A DNA stretch of 64,000 nucleotides from Caldimonas tepidiphila (GTDB taxonomy: Bacteria; Pseudomonadota; Gammaproteobacteria; Burkholderiales; Burkholderiaceae_C), in contig NZ_QXMG01000013.1 of the NCBI RefSeq assembly GCF_003569765.1, forward strand, positions 1-64,000, given 5' to 3'. Numbering within the stretch: the first letter of the stretch is position 1; each line of letters begins with the position of its first letter. The translations under genes were made by a program, and so were the position numbers. Positions 29,244 to 37,902 of this stretch are shown here, in pieces. Below the pieces are notes generated by a model. The model was not told where the DNA came from. It made no database searches and saw nothing but the letters and a program-made list of their open reading frames with translations.

Positions 29244-30011
29244 ATGAAGCCGCCCGCCCCGCCCGCCCGATCCGCAGTCCCGCTGCCGCAGCAGGTGCTC
29301 GACTGGCTGCGCCGGCGCGCGCTCACCGGCTCGCTGCTGCTCGGCCTGCTGGCGCTCGGCGCCGCGGCGCTGTTCGTCGAGCTGGCCGAGGACGTGATGG
29401 AGGGCGACGAGTTCGCGCTCGACCGCATGCTGCTGCTCGCGCTGCGCGAGCCGGCCGACCCCGCCGACCCGATCGGGCCCTGGTGGTTCGACCTGATGAT
29501 GGCCGACTTCACCGCGCTCGGCAGCACTCCGGTGGTGGGGCTGGTCTGGCTGTTCGCGACCAGCCACCTGCTGGTGCTGCGCAAGTGGGGCACGGCGCTG
29601 ATGGTCGGCGTGTCGGTGGGCGGCGGCATGCTGCTGACCTACGGGCTCAAGCGCTTCATCGAGCGCCCGCGCCCCGACCTCGTGCCGCATGCCGTGGACG
29701 TGCTCACGCTGAGCTTCCCGAGCGGCCACGCCACGATGTCGGCGGTGGTCTACCTGACGCTCGGCGCGCTGCTCGCGAGCCTGCAGCGCACGCGGCGCGC
29801 GCGGCTGCACGCGATGGCGGTCGCGGCGACGCTGACGGTGCTGGTGGGCGCGAGCCGCGTCTACCTCGGCGTGCACTGGCCGAGCGACGTGCTGGCCGGC
29901 TGGGCGCTCGGCACCGCGTGGGCGCTGCTGTGCCTGCTGGGCTCGCAGTGGCTGCGCCGGCACGTCCTGCCGGCCGGGCAGCGCGACGCGCCTGCCGCCG
30001 GGGCGGACTGA
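29244..30011 (+). CDS. PAP2-family membrane phosphatase
   Basis: A 255-residue integral membrane phosphatase of the PAP2 type (phosphatidate, undecaprenyl diphosphate or similar lipids). The three catalytic motifs are present: K-R-F-I-E-R-P-R-P near 134, P-S-G-H near 154 (catalytic His) and S-R-V-Y-L-G-V-H-W-P-S-D near 200. Six membrane helices are visible. The ATG at 29244 is followed by a 30-residue Pro-rich cytosolic N-terminus; earlier in-frame sequence is a shadow of the DUF2382 genes. The AEC carrier follows after 65 bp on the same strand. The substrate cannot be told from sequence. Confidence 0.9.
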   Translation: MKPPAPPARSAVPLPQQVLDWLRRRALTGSLLLGLLALGAAALFVELAEDVMEGDEFALDRMLLLALREPADPADPIGPWWFDLMMADFTALGSTPVVGLVWLFATSHLLVLRKWGTALMVGVSVGGGMLLTYGLKRFIERPRPDLVPHAVDVLTLSFPSGHATMSAVVYLTLGALLASLQRTRRARLHAMAVAATLTVLVGASRVYLGVHWPSDVLAGWALGTAWALLCLLGSQWLRRHVLPAGQRDAPAAGAD

Positions 30012-30076
30012 GCGAGCGCGCCGCGAGCGGCGCACCGCCGGCAGGAGCCGCGGCCGGCGGCGATACTTCGCGCCCC

Positions 30077-31057
30077 ATGCAAGCCATCTTCAACGTCACG
30101 CTGCCCTTCTTCGCGCTCGTGCTGTGCGGCTACCTCGCCGCGCAGCGGCGCGTGCTGCCCGAGGCGGCGATCCCCGGGCTCAACGCCTACGTGCTGTTCT
30201 TCGCGCTGCCGTGCATGCTGTTCCGCTTCGGCTCCGGCACGCCCTTCGGACAGCTGGTGCACCCGGTCTGGCTGGGGCTCTACCTCGCCTGCGCGATGCT
30301 GATCGTCTTCGTCGCGATCGCGCAGTCGCGCGCGCTCGGGCTGAACCTGAAGGACGCCTCCTTCGGCGCGCTGGTGGCCGCCTTCCCGAACAGCGGCTTC
30401 ATGGGCGTGCCGCTGCTGGTGGCGCTGCTCGGCGAGCGCGCCGCCGCGCCGGTGATCGTCACCATCCTCGCCGACATGGTGATCACGAGCTCGGTCTGCC
30501 TCGCGATCGCGCAGCTGCACGGCGGTAGCGGTCAGAGTCTGTGGCAGAGCGTCGGGCGCTCGTTGCGCGGCGTGCTGTCCAACCCGCTGGCCTGGTCGAT
30601 CGCGCTGGGCGGCCTGGCCTCGGCCACCGGCTTCGCCTTGCCGGGCCCGCTCGCGCAGGTGGTGAAGCTGCTCGCCGACTCGGCCACGCCGGTGGCGCTG
30701 TTCACGATCGGCGCGGTGCTGTGGCGGGCCAACCAGGCCGCGCACGGCCTCACGCCGCTGAAGCACGTGGTGCCGGTGGTGGCGATCAAGCTGCTGCTGC
30801 ACCCGCTGCTGGTGCTCGGCGCCGGGCTCGCGCTGCGCGCGGCGGGCGTGCCGCTCGATGACTTCGCGCTCGGCGTGCTGGTGCTCGCCGCGGCGCTGCC
30901 CTCGGCGAGCAACGTCTCGCTGCTGGCCGAGCGCTACGGCGCCGACAACGGCCGCATTGCGCACATCATCCTCGGCTCGACCACGCTCGCCTTCCTGAGC
31001 TTCTCGTTCGCGGTGGCGCTGGTGACGCGCGGCCTGCTGCAAGGGTTCAATAGCTAA
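30077..31057 (+). CDS. AEC-family transporter (auxin efflux carrier/malonate type)
   Basis: A 326-residue membrane protein with about ten hydrophobic segments, typical of AEC transporters (malonate, malate and related organic acids). Family features are the N-terminal LPFFALVLCGYLAA helix, the A-F-P-N-S-G-F-M-G-V-P broken helix near 106 and its C-terminal counterpart A-A-A-L-P-S-A-S-N-V near 275. Length is typical. The stop codon TAA (31055-31057) lies inside the OxyR-like site of the downstream catalase, so the catalase control region overlaps the end of this gene. Confidence 0.88.
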   Translation: MQAIFNVTLPFFALVLCGYLAAQRRVLPEAAIPGLNAYVLFFALPCMLFRFGSGTPFGQLVHPVWLGLYLACAMLIVFVAIAQSRALGLNLKDASFGALVAAFPNSGFMGVPLLVALLGERAAAPVIVTILADMVITSSVCLAIAQLHGGSGQSLWQSVGRSLRGVLSNPLAWSIALGGLASATGFALPGPLAQVVKLLADSATPVALFTIGAVLWRANQAAHGLTPLKHVVPVVAIKLLLHPLLVLGAGLALRAAGVPLDDFALGVLVLAAALPSASNVSLLAERYGADNGRIAHIILGSTTLAFLSFSFAVALVTRGLLQGFNS

Positions 31058-31086
31058 AGACTATAGAACAAATACATTCGATTTTC
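31050..31086. promoter_or_regulatory. OxyR-like binding site upstream of katA
   Basis: The pattern ATAG-N7-CTAT-N7-ATAC-N7-TTTC fits the OxyR tetramer motif ATAG-N7-CTAT-N7-ATAG-N7-CTAT: two quarter sites are perfect, the third has 3 of 4 bases and the fourth is poor. It starts 216 bp before the catalase ATG and overlaps the stop of the carrier gene. Confidence 0.6.
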
Positions 31087-31173
31087 TTCCTTTGCTCGAC
31101 GTGGACGCATAAGCTCTCGATCAATCTCAGCAATGAGATTTCAGAAGCCGATAGCTTTTAGCAGGAGACCGCG

Positions 31174-31227
31174 ATGCTTGCCGAATTCGTCCTCGACTGG
31201 TTGGCCGCCTGGGGCCAGTCCTGCTGA
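31174..31227 (+). CDS. 17-residue leader ORF upstream of katA
   Basis: A complete small reading frame encoding [17 protein letters not shown]. It has an excellent Shine-Dalgarno, AGGAG six bases before the ATG, the same arrangement as for the catalase gene itself. The peptide is hydrophobic with three aromatic residues in the middle and a C-terminal Cys. It ends 38 bp before the katA ATG, so it must lie on the katA leader transcript if the OxyR-like site drives it. It may be a regulatory leader peptide or a small membrane-associated protein. There is no homology evidence; support is the ribosome binding site and position only. Confidence 0.45.
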   Translation: MLAEFVLDWLAAWGQSC

Positions 31228-31265
31228 AGCCGTCACCCCCCTGGTCCTTGCAGCAGGAGAGCCCC

Positions 31266-32750
31266 ATGTCCCGTCCGATCCTCACCACCGCGTCCGGCAT
31301 CCCCGTCGCCGACAACCAGAACTCGCTCACCGCCGGCCCGCGCGGCCCGGTGCTGCTGCAGGACTTCCACCTGCTCGAGAAGCTGCAGCACTTCAACCGC
31401 GAGCGCATCCCCGAGCGCGTCGTGCACGCCAAGGGCTCGGCCGCCTTCGGCACCTTCACGGTGACGCAGGACATCACGAAGTACACCCGCGCGAAGCTCT
31501 TCGAGCGCGTGGGCAAGCAGACGCCGGTGTTCCTGCGCTTCTCGACCGTCGGCGGCGAGAAGGGCTCGGCCGACACCGAGCGCGACCCGCGCGGCTTCGC
31601 GGTGAAGTTCTACACCGAGGAAGGCAACTGGGACGTCGCGGGCAACAACACGCCGGTGTTCTTCATCAAGGACCCGGGCAAGTTCCCCGACTTCATCCAC
31701 ACCCAGAAGCGCGACCCGCAGACGAACCTCAAGTCGCCCGCGATGATGTGGGACTTCTGGAGCCTGTCGCCCGAGTCGCTGCACCAGGTGACGATCCTGT
31801 TCTCGGACCGCGGCACGCCCGACGGCTACCGCTTCATGCACGGCTTCGGCAGCCACACCTTCAGCTTCGTCAACGCCGGCGGCGAGCGCTTCTGGGTCAA
31901 GTTCCACTTCAAGTCGAGGCAGGGCATCCGCAACCTCTCCGCGGCCGATGCGGTGCGCATCGCCGGCGAGGACCCGGACTACGCGCAGCGCGACCTGTTC
32001 AACGCGATCGTCGCGGGCGACTTCCCGCAGTGGCGCGTGTGCGTGCAGGTCATGCCCGAGCGCGAGGCCGAGGCCTGGTCGCGGCGCACCGGCTGGAACC
32101 CCTTCGACGTCACCAAGGTCTGGCCGCACAAGGACTACCCGCTCGTCGAGGTCGGCGTGCTGGAGCTCAACCGCAACCCGCAGAACTACTTCGCCGAGGT
32201 CGAGCAGGCGGCGTTCTCGCCGGCCAACGTGGTGCCGGGCATCGGCCTGTCGCCCGACCGCATGCTGCAGGGCCGGGTGTTCGCCTACCACGACGCGCAC
32301 CTCTACCGCGTCGGCACCAACTACCAGCACCTGCCGGTGAACCGCCCGCAGTGCCCCTACCACACTAACCAGCGCGACGGCGCGATGCGCTTCGACGGCA
32401 ACGGCGGCGGCAGCCCGCACTACGAGCCCAGCAGCATCGCCGGCACGCCCGTGGCGGCGCCGCAGTACAGGGAGCCGCCGCTCGCGATCTCGGGCGACGC
32501 CGACCGCTACGACCACCGTGACGGGGACGACCCGTACACGCAGGCCGGCGACCTGTTCCGCCTGATGAGCCGCGACGAGCAGGAGCGGCTGACCGACAAC
32601 ATCGCCGGCGCGATGCGCACCGTGCCGAGCTCGATCGTCGAGCGCCAGCTGCGTCACTTCGCGGCCGCCGATCCGCGCTACGGCGCCGCGGTGGCGCGCA
32701 AGCTCGGCGTGGCGCAGCCGTCGGCCGTCACGGAAGCGGCAGGCGCCTGA
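31266..32750 (+). CDS. katA: Monofunctional haem catalase
   Basis: A 494-residue small-subunit catalase converting H2O2 to water and oxygen in the cytoplasm. The catalytic His lies in R-V-V-H-A-K-G-S near 55, the distal Asn in G-N-N-T-P-V-F-F near 128, and the proximal haem-ligand Tyr in R-V-F-A-Y-H-D near 340. The start at 31266 follows GCAGGAG by seven bases; an in-frame TTG at 31248 overlaps that ribosome binding site and is rejected. An OxyR-like site lies about 200 bp upstream, suggesting peroxide induction. Together with the periplasmic peroxidase at 7745 it gives two-compartment peroxide defence. No ankyrin-like partner gene follows. Confidence 0.96.
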   Translation: MSRPILTTASGIPVADNQNSLTAGPRGPVLLQDFHLLEKLQHFNRERIPERVVHAKGSAAFGTFTVTQDITKYTRAKLFERVGKQTPVFLRFSTVGGEKGSADTERDPRGFAVKFYTEEGNWDVAGNNTPVFFIKDPGKFPDFIHTQKRDPQTNLKSPAMMWDFWSLSPESLHQVTILFSDRGTPDGYRFMHGFGSHTFSFVNAGGERFWVKFHFKSRQGIRNLSAADAVRIAGEDPDYAQRDLFNAIVAGDFPQWRVCVQVMPEREAEAWSRRTGWNPFDVTKVWPHKDYPLVEVGVLELNRNPQNYFAEVEQAAFSPANVVPGIGLSPDRMLQGRVFAYHDAHLYRVGTNYQHLPVNRPQCPYHTNQRDGAMRFDGNGGGSPHYEPSSIAGTPVAAPQYREPPLAISGDADRYDHRDGDDPYTQAGDLFRLMSRDEQERLTDNIAGAMRTVPSSIVERQLRHFAAADPRYGAAVARKLGVAQPSAVTEAAGA

Positions 32751-33030
32751 GGACGCGGGGACCGAGAGGCACGGCGGCGGCGATCCCGCCCCGGCCTCCT
32801 CGTGCGGAGGGACGGCCTCACGAAGGCGCTGCCCGCCGCCCTTCCTTCCCGGGCCTGGTGCCGCGTGCGGGTTCGTCCGCGACGCCTTGCCGTGAAGCAT
32901 TCCCGCGACCCGAGGCGCAAGGCCGGCTCGCCTGCCTCGTGACACGGCGCTGAAAGCTTGAGCAGGGACAATCCGTTCGCCGGGAGCCGCGATAGATGCG
33001 GCACGAGACTCCGCGGCGGAAAGCCCCTTC

Positions 33031-35151
33031 TTGAACAGCGTCCCCTTCCTTCCCCTCCCGCCGGCCGGTCTGGTGCTGCCCGTCGCGCTGGCGATGCTGG
33101 CGGCGCTGACGGCCCTGCGGCTGGCCGACCGGGCGCAGCTGCCCGGCACGCGTCCGCATCCCTGGCTGGTGTGCGCCGGGCTGGCGCTGGGTGCCGGGGC
33201 CTGGGGCAGCCATTTCGCCGCCGCACTGGCCCTGCGCAGCGCCGGCGTGCCGCTCGGCCTCGATCTCCACTACGCGCTGGCCTCGCTCGCGGCCGGCATC
33301 GCGCTGTCGGTCGCGGCGGTCCAGGCCGCACACCGCCTGCGCCAACCTGCCGTGGCCGCGGCCAGCGGCGGCTTGCTGGCCGCCGCCGCCGCGCTCGCAA
33401 GCGGCGCACTGGGCCTGTTCGCGCTCGGCGGCGGCTCGGCGCCGGGCTGGAGGCTGCCGGGGCCGGGCGGCGCCGGCGCGACGGCCCTGGCACTGGCGGC
33501 GCTGCCCGCCGCCTTCCTGCTGTGGCGCGATGCCACCGTGCTGCCCGGGCGTACCGTGCCGCAGCGGCGGCTCCTCGCGTCGGTGCTGCTGGGCGCCGGC
33601 CTCGCCCTGCTGCTGCTCGCGCTGCCCGAGCCGGCCCGCCCCGGGGCCCTGCCTGCGGCCGGCGAGTGGTTGTGGGTTCCCGTGGTCGCCTCGCTGTGCA
33701 CGATGCTGGCGCTGCTGCTGGGCGCCTCGCTCGCGGACGCGGACCCGCAGACGCGCGTGCGCGTGCTGGACGCAGCGCTGAGCGACGCGCAGGCGCAGCT
33801 CGCCTTCGCCGCGGAGCACGATCCGCTGACGCGATTGCTCAACCGGCCGGCCTTCGAGGAGCGGCTGGCCCGCGCGCTGGAAGCCGCCGGGGCGGGCGGC
33901 GCGCCGGTCGCGGTGCTGTGCGCCAATCTCGACGACTTCCGCATCCTCGACGGGGCCTGGGGATCGGCCGCCGGGGACCGGGTGCTGCAGCAGGTCGCCG
34001 CGCGGATCGCGGAGACGGTCGGCAGCGGCGGCATCGCGGCCCGCATCGGCGGGGACCAGTTCGCGGTGCTGATGAGCGGGGCGGTATCGTCCCCGGCGCT
34101 CGGCGCGGCGGCGCAGCGCCTCGTCAACGCGGTCGGGCGGCCGCTGGACACGCCGCAGGGCGCGGCCCGCCTGGGCTGCTCGATCGGCATCGCGGTCTCC
34201 GCCGCGGGCAAGTCGCCCGCGTGCCTGCTCGTCGAGGCGCGCGCCGCGATGCTCGACGCGCGCCGCGCCGGCGGCAGCACCTTCCGCCTGCACGAGGCCG
34301 GCATGCATCCCGGGCTGCCGCAGACGCTCGCGCTGCAGCAGGAGCTGCGGCTGGCGCTGCAGCGCGGCGAGTTCGAGCTGCACTACCAGCCGATCGTGCA
34401 CAGCCGCAGCCTGCGGCCCTGCGCCATCGAGGCGCTGATCCGCTGGCGCCACCCGCTGCGCGGCCTGCTCGCGCCCGCCCACTTCCTGCCGGCCGCCGAG
34501 CGCCTCGGCCTCGCGTCGGCCATCGCCGAATGGGTGCTCGAGGAGGCCGCGAGGCAGGCGGCGGCCTGGGCCGCGATGGGCCTGGACCTGCGGGTGTCGG
34601 TGAACGCCTGCCTGGACCAGGCGCGCATGCCGGGGCTGGCCGCGCAGCTGGCGCAGGCGCACCGCCGCCACGGCATCCCGCCCGGGCGGCTCGCGCTGGA
34701 CGTCGGCGAGCCGGTGCTGATGTCGGGGACGCGGGCGGCCGAGCGGCTGTTCGCGGCGCTGCGCGAGATCGGCATGCCGGGCTCGATCGACGATTTCGGC
34801 CACACCTGCAGCCTGCAGCAGTTGCGCACCTTGCGGCCGCGCGAGGTGAAGATGGACCGCTCGCTGGTGTCGAACCTGGAGTCGAGCGAGGACGCGCTGG
34901 CGATCGTCGATGCAGTGATCCGGCTCGCGCACACGCTGGACATCCGCGTGGTGGCCAAGGGCGTCGAGACGCAGCGGCAGCAGGAGATCCTGATGGCACT
35001 CGGCTGCGACGAGCTCCAGGGCCTGCGCTTCGCGGCCGCGATGCCGGCGGCGCAACTCACCGAGCGCCTGCTGCAGCAGTCCGCGGACGGGCTCGACATC
35101 AACCTGCTGACGCTCGACGCGATGTCCGACTTCGCGCCGCTGGCGCCGTGA
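33031..35151 (+). CDS. Membrane GGDEF/EAL protein with altered catalytic motifs
   Basis: A 706-residue c-di-GMP-type protein. Residues 1-240 hold about seven membrane helices resembling an MHYT sensor, but the motif is degenerate (W-G-S-H-F near 57). The GGDEF domain (260-420) has G-G-D-Q-F at 340-344 instead of GG[D/E]EF. The EAL domain (450-690) keeps E-A-L at 467-469 and D-D-F-G. However, it has L-D-V-G-E in place of E-x-T-E, and V-A-K643-G-V-E in place of V-A-E-G-V-E, losing a key catalytic glutamate. Both domains may be inactive and serve as a c-di-GMP receptor or scaffold. The start is TTG 33031 after GGAAAG. It lies upstream of the phosphorelay genes. Confidence 0.85.
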   Translation: MNSVPFLPLPPAGLVLPVALAMLAALTALRLADRAQLPGTRPHPWLVCAGLALGAGAWGSHFAAALALRSAGVPLGLDLHYALASLAAGIALSVAAVQAAHRLRQPAVAAASGGLLAAAAALASGALGLFALGGGSAPGWRLPGPGGAGATALALAALPAAFLLWRDATVLPGRTVPQRRLLASVLLGAGLALLLLALPEPARPGALPAAGEWLWVPVVASLCTMLALLLGASLADADPQTRVRVLDAALSDAQAQLAFAAEHDPLTRLLNRPAFEERLARALEAAGAGGAPVAVLCANLDDFRILDGAWGSAAGDRVLQQVAARIAETVGSGGIAARIGGDQFAVLMSGAVSSPALGAAAQRLVNAVGRPLDTPQGAARLGCSIGIAVSAAGKSPACLLVEARAAMLDARRAGGSTFRLHEAGMHPGLPQTLALQQELRLALQRGEFELHYQPIVHSRSLRPCAIEALIRWRHPLRGLLAPAHFLPAAERLGLASAIAEWVLEEAARQAAAWAAMGLDLRVSVNACLDQARMPGLAAQLAQAHRRHGIPPGRLALDVGEPVLMSGTRAAERLFAALREIGMPGSIDDFGHTCSLQQLRTLRPREVKMDRSLVSNLESSEDALAIVDAVIRLAHTLDIRVVAKGVETQRQQEILMALGCDELQGLRFAAAMPAAQLTERLLQQSADGLDINLLTLDAMSDFAPLAP

Positions 35152-35269
35152 GCACCGGGTCGCAGCCGGCCTTCGGCCGGGCCTGACCGGGCGCCGGGGG
35201 CGGCGGAGCGCAGCCGGCTAACATCCGCGCCATGCAACATCCTGCTTCGCCCCGCTGGAGACCCGTGCG

Positions 35270-36736
35270 ATGAGCATGCGGCCCGGCTCCGTCCTGCCGC
35301 CCCTGCAGCGGCCGCTGTGCGTGCTGGTGGTGGACGACATCGCCGCCTCGCGGCGGGTGCTGTGCGAGGGCGTGGCACGGGCCGGCCACCGCGCGCTCGA
35401 GGCCGCGAGCGGCAGGCAGGCGCTGGAGGCGGCGCGCAGCCTCGCGCCGGACCTGGTGATCATGGACCTGCTGATGCCCGACATGGACGGCTTCGAGGCG
35501 ACCCGCCGCATCAAGGCCGAGGTGCCGCGCTGGATTCCGGTGATCGTCGTCTCGGCGCTCGAGGGCGACGAACATTTCGTGCAGGCGATCGGCGAAGGCG
35601 CCGACGACTGCCTCTCCCGGCCGGTCAGCCAGGGGCTGCTGGCGGCCAAGCTGCGCCACTTCGCGCGCGTGCTGTCGCTGCAGGAGCACCTGCAGGGCCT
35701 GGCGCGGCGCCACCAGGCGATCAACGACAACGTCGTGGACGCGGTGCTGACCGTGGATGCCGCGGGCGTGATCCACGAGGCCAACCCGGCCGCCGCCCGC
35801 CTGCTCGCCGGCGGCGCGCCGCTGCGCGGCCAGCCGCTCGAGCCGCTGCTGGGCCGGCCGCTGGCCGAGGCGGTGCAGGCGCGGGAGCTCGAGCTGCCAC
35901 GCGCCGACGGCAGCCGCTTTCCGGCCGAGCTGCGCGCCAGCGCCTGGCAGGAGGAGGACGGCAGCACCTACACCACGCTGGTGCTGGCCGACGTGAGCGA
36001 GCGCCGGCGCATCGAGCGCATGAAGGACGAGTTCCTCGCCACCGTGAGCCACGAGCTGCGCACGCCGCTGACCTCGGTGCTGGGGGCGCTCGGCCTGATC
36101 GCCGGCGGCGCGGCGGGCGAGCTGCCGGCGGCCGCGCAGGAGCTCGCCGAGGTGGCGCAGCGCAACGGCGAGCGGCTGGGGCGCCTGATCGACGACGTGC
36201 TCGACCTCACCAAGCTCGAGGCGAACCGGCTGGGCTTCGTGCTGCGGCCGCAGCCGCTGCGACCGCTCCTCGAGGAGGCGCTCGCGGCCCAGCAGGGGCA
36301 GGCGCGCCAAGCGGGCGTGACGCTGTCGCTGCAGGTGCAGCCGCAGGCCGCCGCGGCCCGCGCGAAGGTGGACGCCGACCGCTTCGCGCAGGTGCTGGCC
36401 AACCTGCTGTCCAATGCGATCAAGCATTCGCCGTGCGGCGCCGTCGTCGAGCTCGGCCTCGCCGCGGACCCGGCGCGGGACGCGCTGCGCCTGACGGTGC
36501 GGGACCGGGGGCCGGGCATCCCGGCGGAATTCCGCGCCCGCCTGTTCGAGCGCTTCTCGCAGGCCGACGCGTCGGACCGGCGCGGCCGCGGCGGCACGGG
36601 GCTCGGGCTCTACATCACGCGCGCCTTCGTCGAGCGCATGGGCGGGCGCATCGAGGTGGAGTCCGAGCCGGGTCGCGGCGCGGCCTTCCACGTGCAGCTG
36701 CCGCCGTGCGAGCCGCCGCACGCCCGCATGTCCTGA
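35270..36736 (+). CDS. REC-PAS histidine kinase
   Basis: A 488-residue soluble kinase with an N-terminal receiver (15-130; Asp66 in I-M-D-L-L-M-P), a PAS domain (145-245), HisKA with His261 in T-V-S-H-E-L-R-T-P-L, and an HATPase (365-480; N-L-L-S-N-A-I-K, G-G-T-G-L-G-L-Y). An N-terminal receiver lets it be switched by another kinase. The response regulator gene starts 17 bp after its stop, so it heads a unit of kinase, response regulator, Hpt and STAS proteins and PP2C phosphatase. A stem-loop CCGGCC-TTC-GGCCGG lies at 35166-35180 between it and the GGDEF/EAL gene. The input signal is unknown. Confidence 0.9.
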   Translation: MSMRPGSVLPPLQRPLCVLVVDDIAASRRVLCEGVARAGHRALEAASGRQALEAARSLAPDLVIMDLLMPDMDGFEATRRIKAEVPRWIPVIVVSALEGDEHFVQAIGEGADDCLSRPVSQGLLAAKLRHFARVLSLQEHLQGLARRHQAINDNVVDAVLTVDAAGVIHEANPAAARLLAGGAPLRGQPLEPLLGRPLAEAVQARELELPRADGSRFPAELRASAWQEEDGSTYTTLVLADVSERRRIERMKDEFLATVSHELRTPLTSVLGALGLIAGGAAGELPAAAQELAEVAQRNGERLGRLIDDVLDLTKLEANRLGFVLRPQPLRPLLEEALAAQQGQARQAGVTLSLQVQPQAAAARAKVDADRFAQVLANLLSNAIKHSPCGAVVELGLAADPARDALRLTVRDRGPGIPAEFRARLFERFSQADASDRRGRGGTGLGLYITRAFVERMGGRIEVESEPGRGAAFHVQLPPCEPPHARMS

Positions 36737-36753
36737 GAAGAGGAAGGAATCCC

Positions 36754-37155
36754 GTGGAAGAAGCCCTGCGCCGCATCCTGTGCGTCGAGGACGACCCCGA
36801 CATCCGGCTGGTGCTGCAGTTCAGCCTCGGGCGCGTCGGCGGCTACGAGCTGCTGATGTGCCCGGACGGGCCGAGCGCGCTCGCGCAGGCCGTGGCCTTC
36901 GCGCCGCAGCTGGTGCTGCTGGACGTGATGATGCCGGGCATGAGCGGCCCGGAGACGCTGGCGGCGCTGCGCGGCATGCCCGCCTTGCGCGGCGTGCCGA
37001 TGGTCTTCCTGACCGCCAAGGCCCTGCTCGAAGAGGTCGAGGACATCCTCGAGCTCGGCGCCACCGGCGTGATCGTCAAGCCCTTCGACCCGATGCGCCT
37101 GCCACGGGACGTGAAGATCTACTGGGAGCACGGCCGTGGATGCGCTTCCGCCTGA
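36754..37155 (+). CDS. Single-domain response regulator
   Basis: A 133-residue stand-alone receiver with no output domain. The acidic pair is in C-V-E-D-D, the phospho-acceptor Asp57 in L-L-D-V-M-M-P, followed by the conserved T (F-L-T-A-K) and K (I-V-K-P-F-D). It probably acts as a phosphate shuttle in the relay. The start is GTG 36754, seven bases after a strong GGAAGG; upstream frame is a shadow of the kinase gene. Its last 20 bp overlap the Hpt gene in another frame, so the two are translationally coupled. Confidence 0.9.
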   Translation: MEEALRRILCVEDDPDIRLVLQFSLGRVGGYELLMCPDGPSALAQAVAFAPQLVLLDVMMPGMSGPETLAALRGMPALRGVPMVFLTAKALLEEVEDILELGATGVIVKPFDPMRLPRDVKIYWEHGRGCASA

Positions 37156-37450
37156 TCTGGCGCGGCAGTTCGCCGCGCTGCAGGCGCATTTCCTCGCCGG
37201 GCTGCCGGCGCGGCTGGGGGAGATCGCCGCCGCGCAGGCCGGGGGCGAGGTGCAGCCGCTTGCCGCCGCGCTGCACCGGCTCGCCGGCGCCGCGGCGAGC
37301 TTCGGCTTCCCAGCCCTCGGCGCTGCGGCCCGGCGCGCCGAGCAGGCGGCGCTCGAGGCCCCCGGCCCCGCGCGCGAGCCGCATCTGCGGCAGGCGCTGG
37401 ACGCGCTGCAGGCCGCCGCGGCCCGGGCGCAGGGAATGCCGCCCGCATGA
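37136..37450 (+). CDS. Hpt-domain phosphotransfer protein
   Basis: A 104-residue all-helical protein. The Hpt signature is A-L-H47-R-L-A-G-A-A-A-S-F-G, with His47 as the likely phosphorylated residue, and a second helix A-A-R-R-A-E-Q. It starts at GTG 37136, overlapping the response regulator gene by 20 bp. It probably carries phosphate between the two receiver domains of this cluster. It is Ala-rich, but the Hpt pattern and the overlap make it a real gene. Confidence 0.8.
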   Translation: MDALPPDLARQFAALQAHFLAGLPARLGEIAAAQAGGEVQPLAAALHRLAGAAASFGFPALGAAARRAEQAALEAPGPAREPHLRQALDALQAAAARAQGMPPA

Positions 37451-37514
37451 CACGCCCCGCCTCCGACTCCGGCCGCCGCCCCGCGGCGGCCCGCCCATCC
37501 CCGAAGAAGACGAC

Positions 37515-37853
37515 ATGAAACTGCAAACGCACCGCGAAGGCCAGGACATCCTCGTGATCTCGATCCTGGAGGAGCACCTGGACGCCAGCAACGCCGCGGC
37601 GTTCAAGGACGCGATGCAGCCGCTGGTCCAGGACGGCGCGCGGATCGTGCTCGACATGGCCCGCCTGCGCTTCGTCGACAGCTCCGGGCTCGGCGCGCTG
37701 CTCTTCTGCCTGCGCCAGGCCGGCGCCCGCCAGGGCGCGTTCAAGCTCTGCGCGCCGAGCAAGCCGGTGCGCTCGCTGTTCGAGCTGATGCGCATGCACC
37801 GGGTGTTCGACATCCACGAGACATGCGACGAGGCCGTGCGCGCCTTCGCATGA
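37515..37853 (+). CDS. STAS-domain anti-sigma factor antagonist
   Basis: A 112-residue STAS protein of the SpoIIAA/RsbV type. The phosphorylation site is in F-V-D-S56-S57-G-L-G-A-L. In partner switching the unphosphorylated form binds an anti-sigma kinase; an RsbW-like kinase phosphorylates the serine and a PP2C phosphatase removes the phosphate. Both activities are predicted in the next gene, 49 bp downstream. The ATG at 37515 follows GAAGAAGA. No sigma factor is encoded nearby, so the target may be elsewhere or not a sigma factor, as in HsbA of Pseudomonas. Confidence 0.92.
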   Translation: MKLQTHREGQDILVISILEEHLDASNAAAFKDAMQPLVQDGARIVLDMARLRFVDSSGLGALLFCLRQAGARQGAFKLCAPSKPVRSLFELMRMHRVFDIHETCDEAVRAFA

Positions 37854-37902
37854 GCGCCCGGCCGCGCCGCGACACGAGGCCCCTGCGCCTGCCCCGCCCC
37901 GC

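Noticed and set aside
26849-31057. A 1402-codon plus-strand open frame
   Set aside because: Only the last 326 codons (AEC transporter) are real. The rest is antisense to the two DUF2382 genes, low complexity (His/Val/Arg) and without family features.
35166-35180. Stem-loop CCGGCC-TTC-GGCCGG as a terminator
   Set aside because: The stem is perfect, but no T-run follows on either strand; such GC stems are common by chance in this composition.
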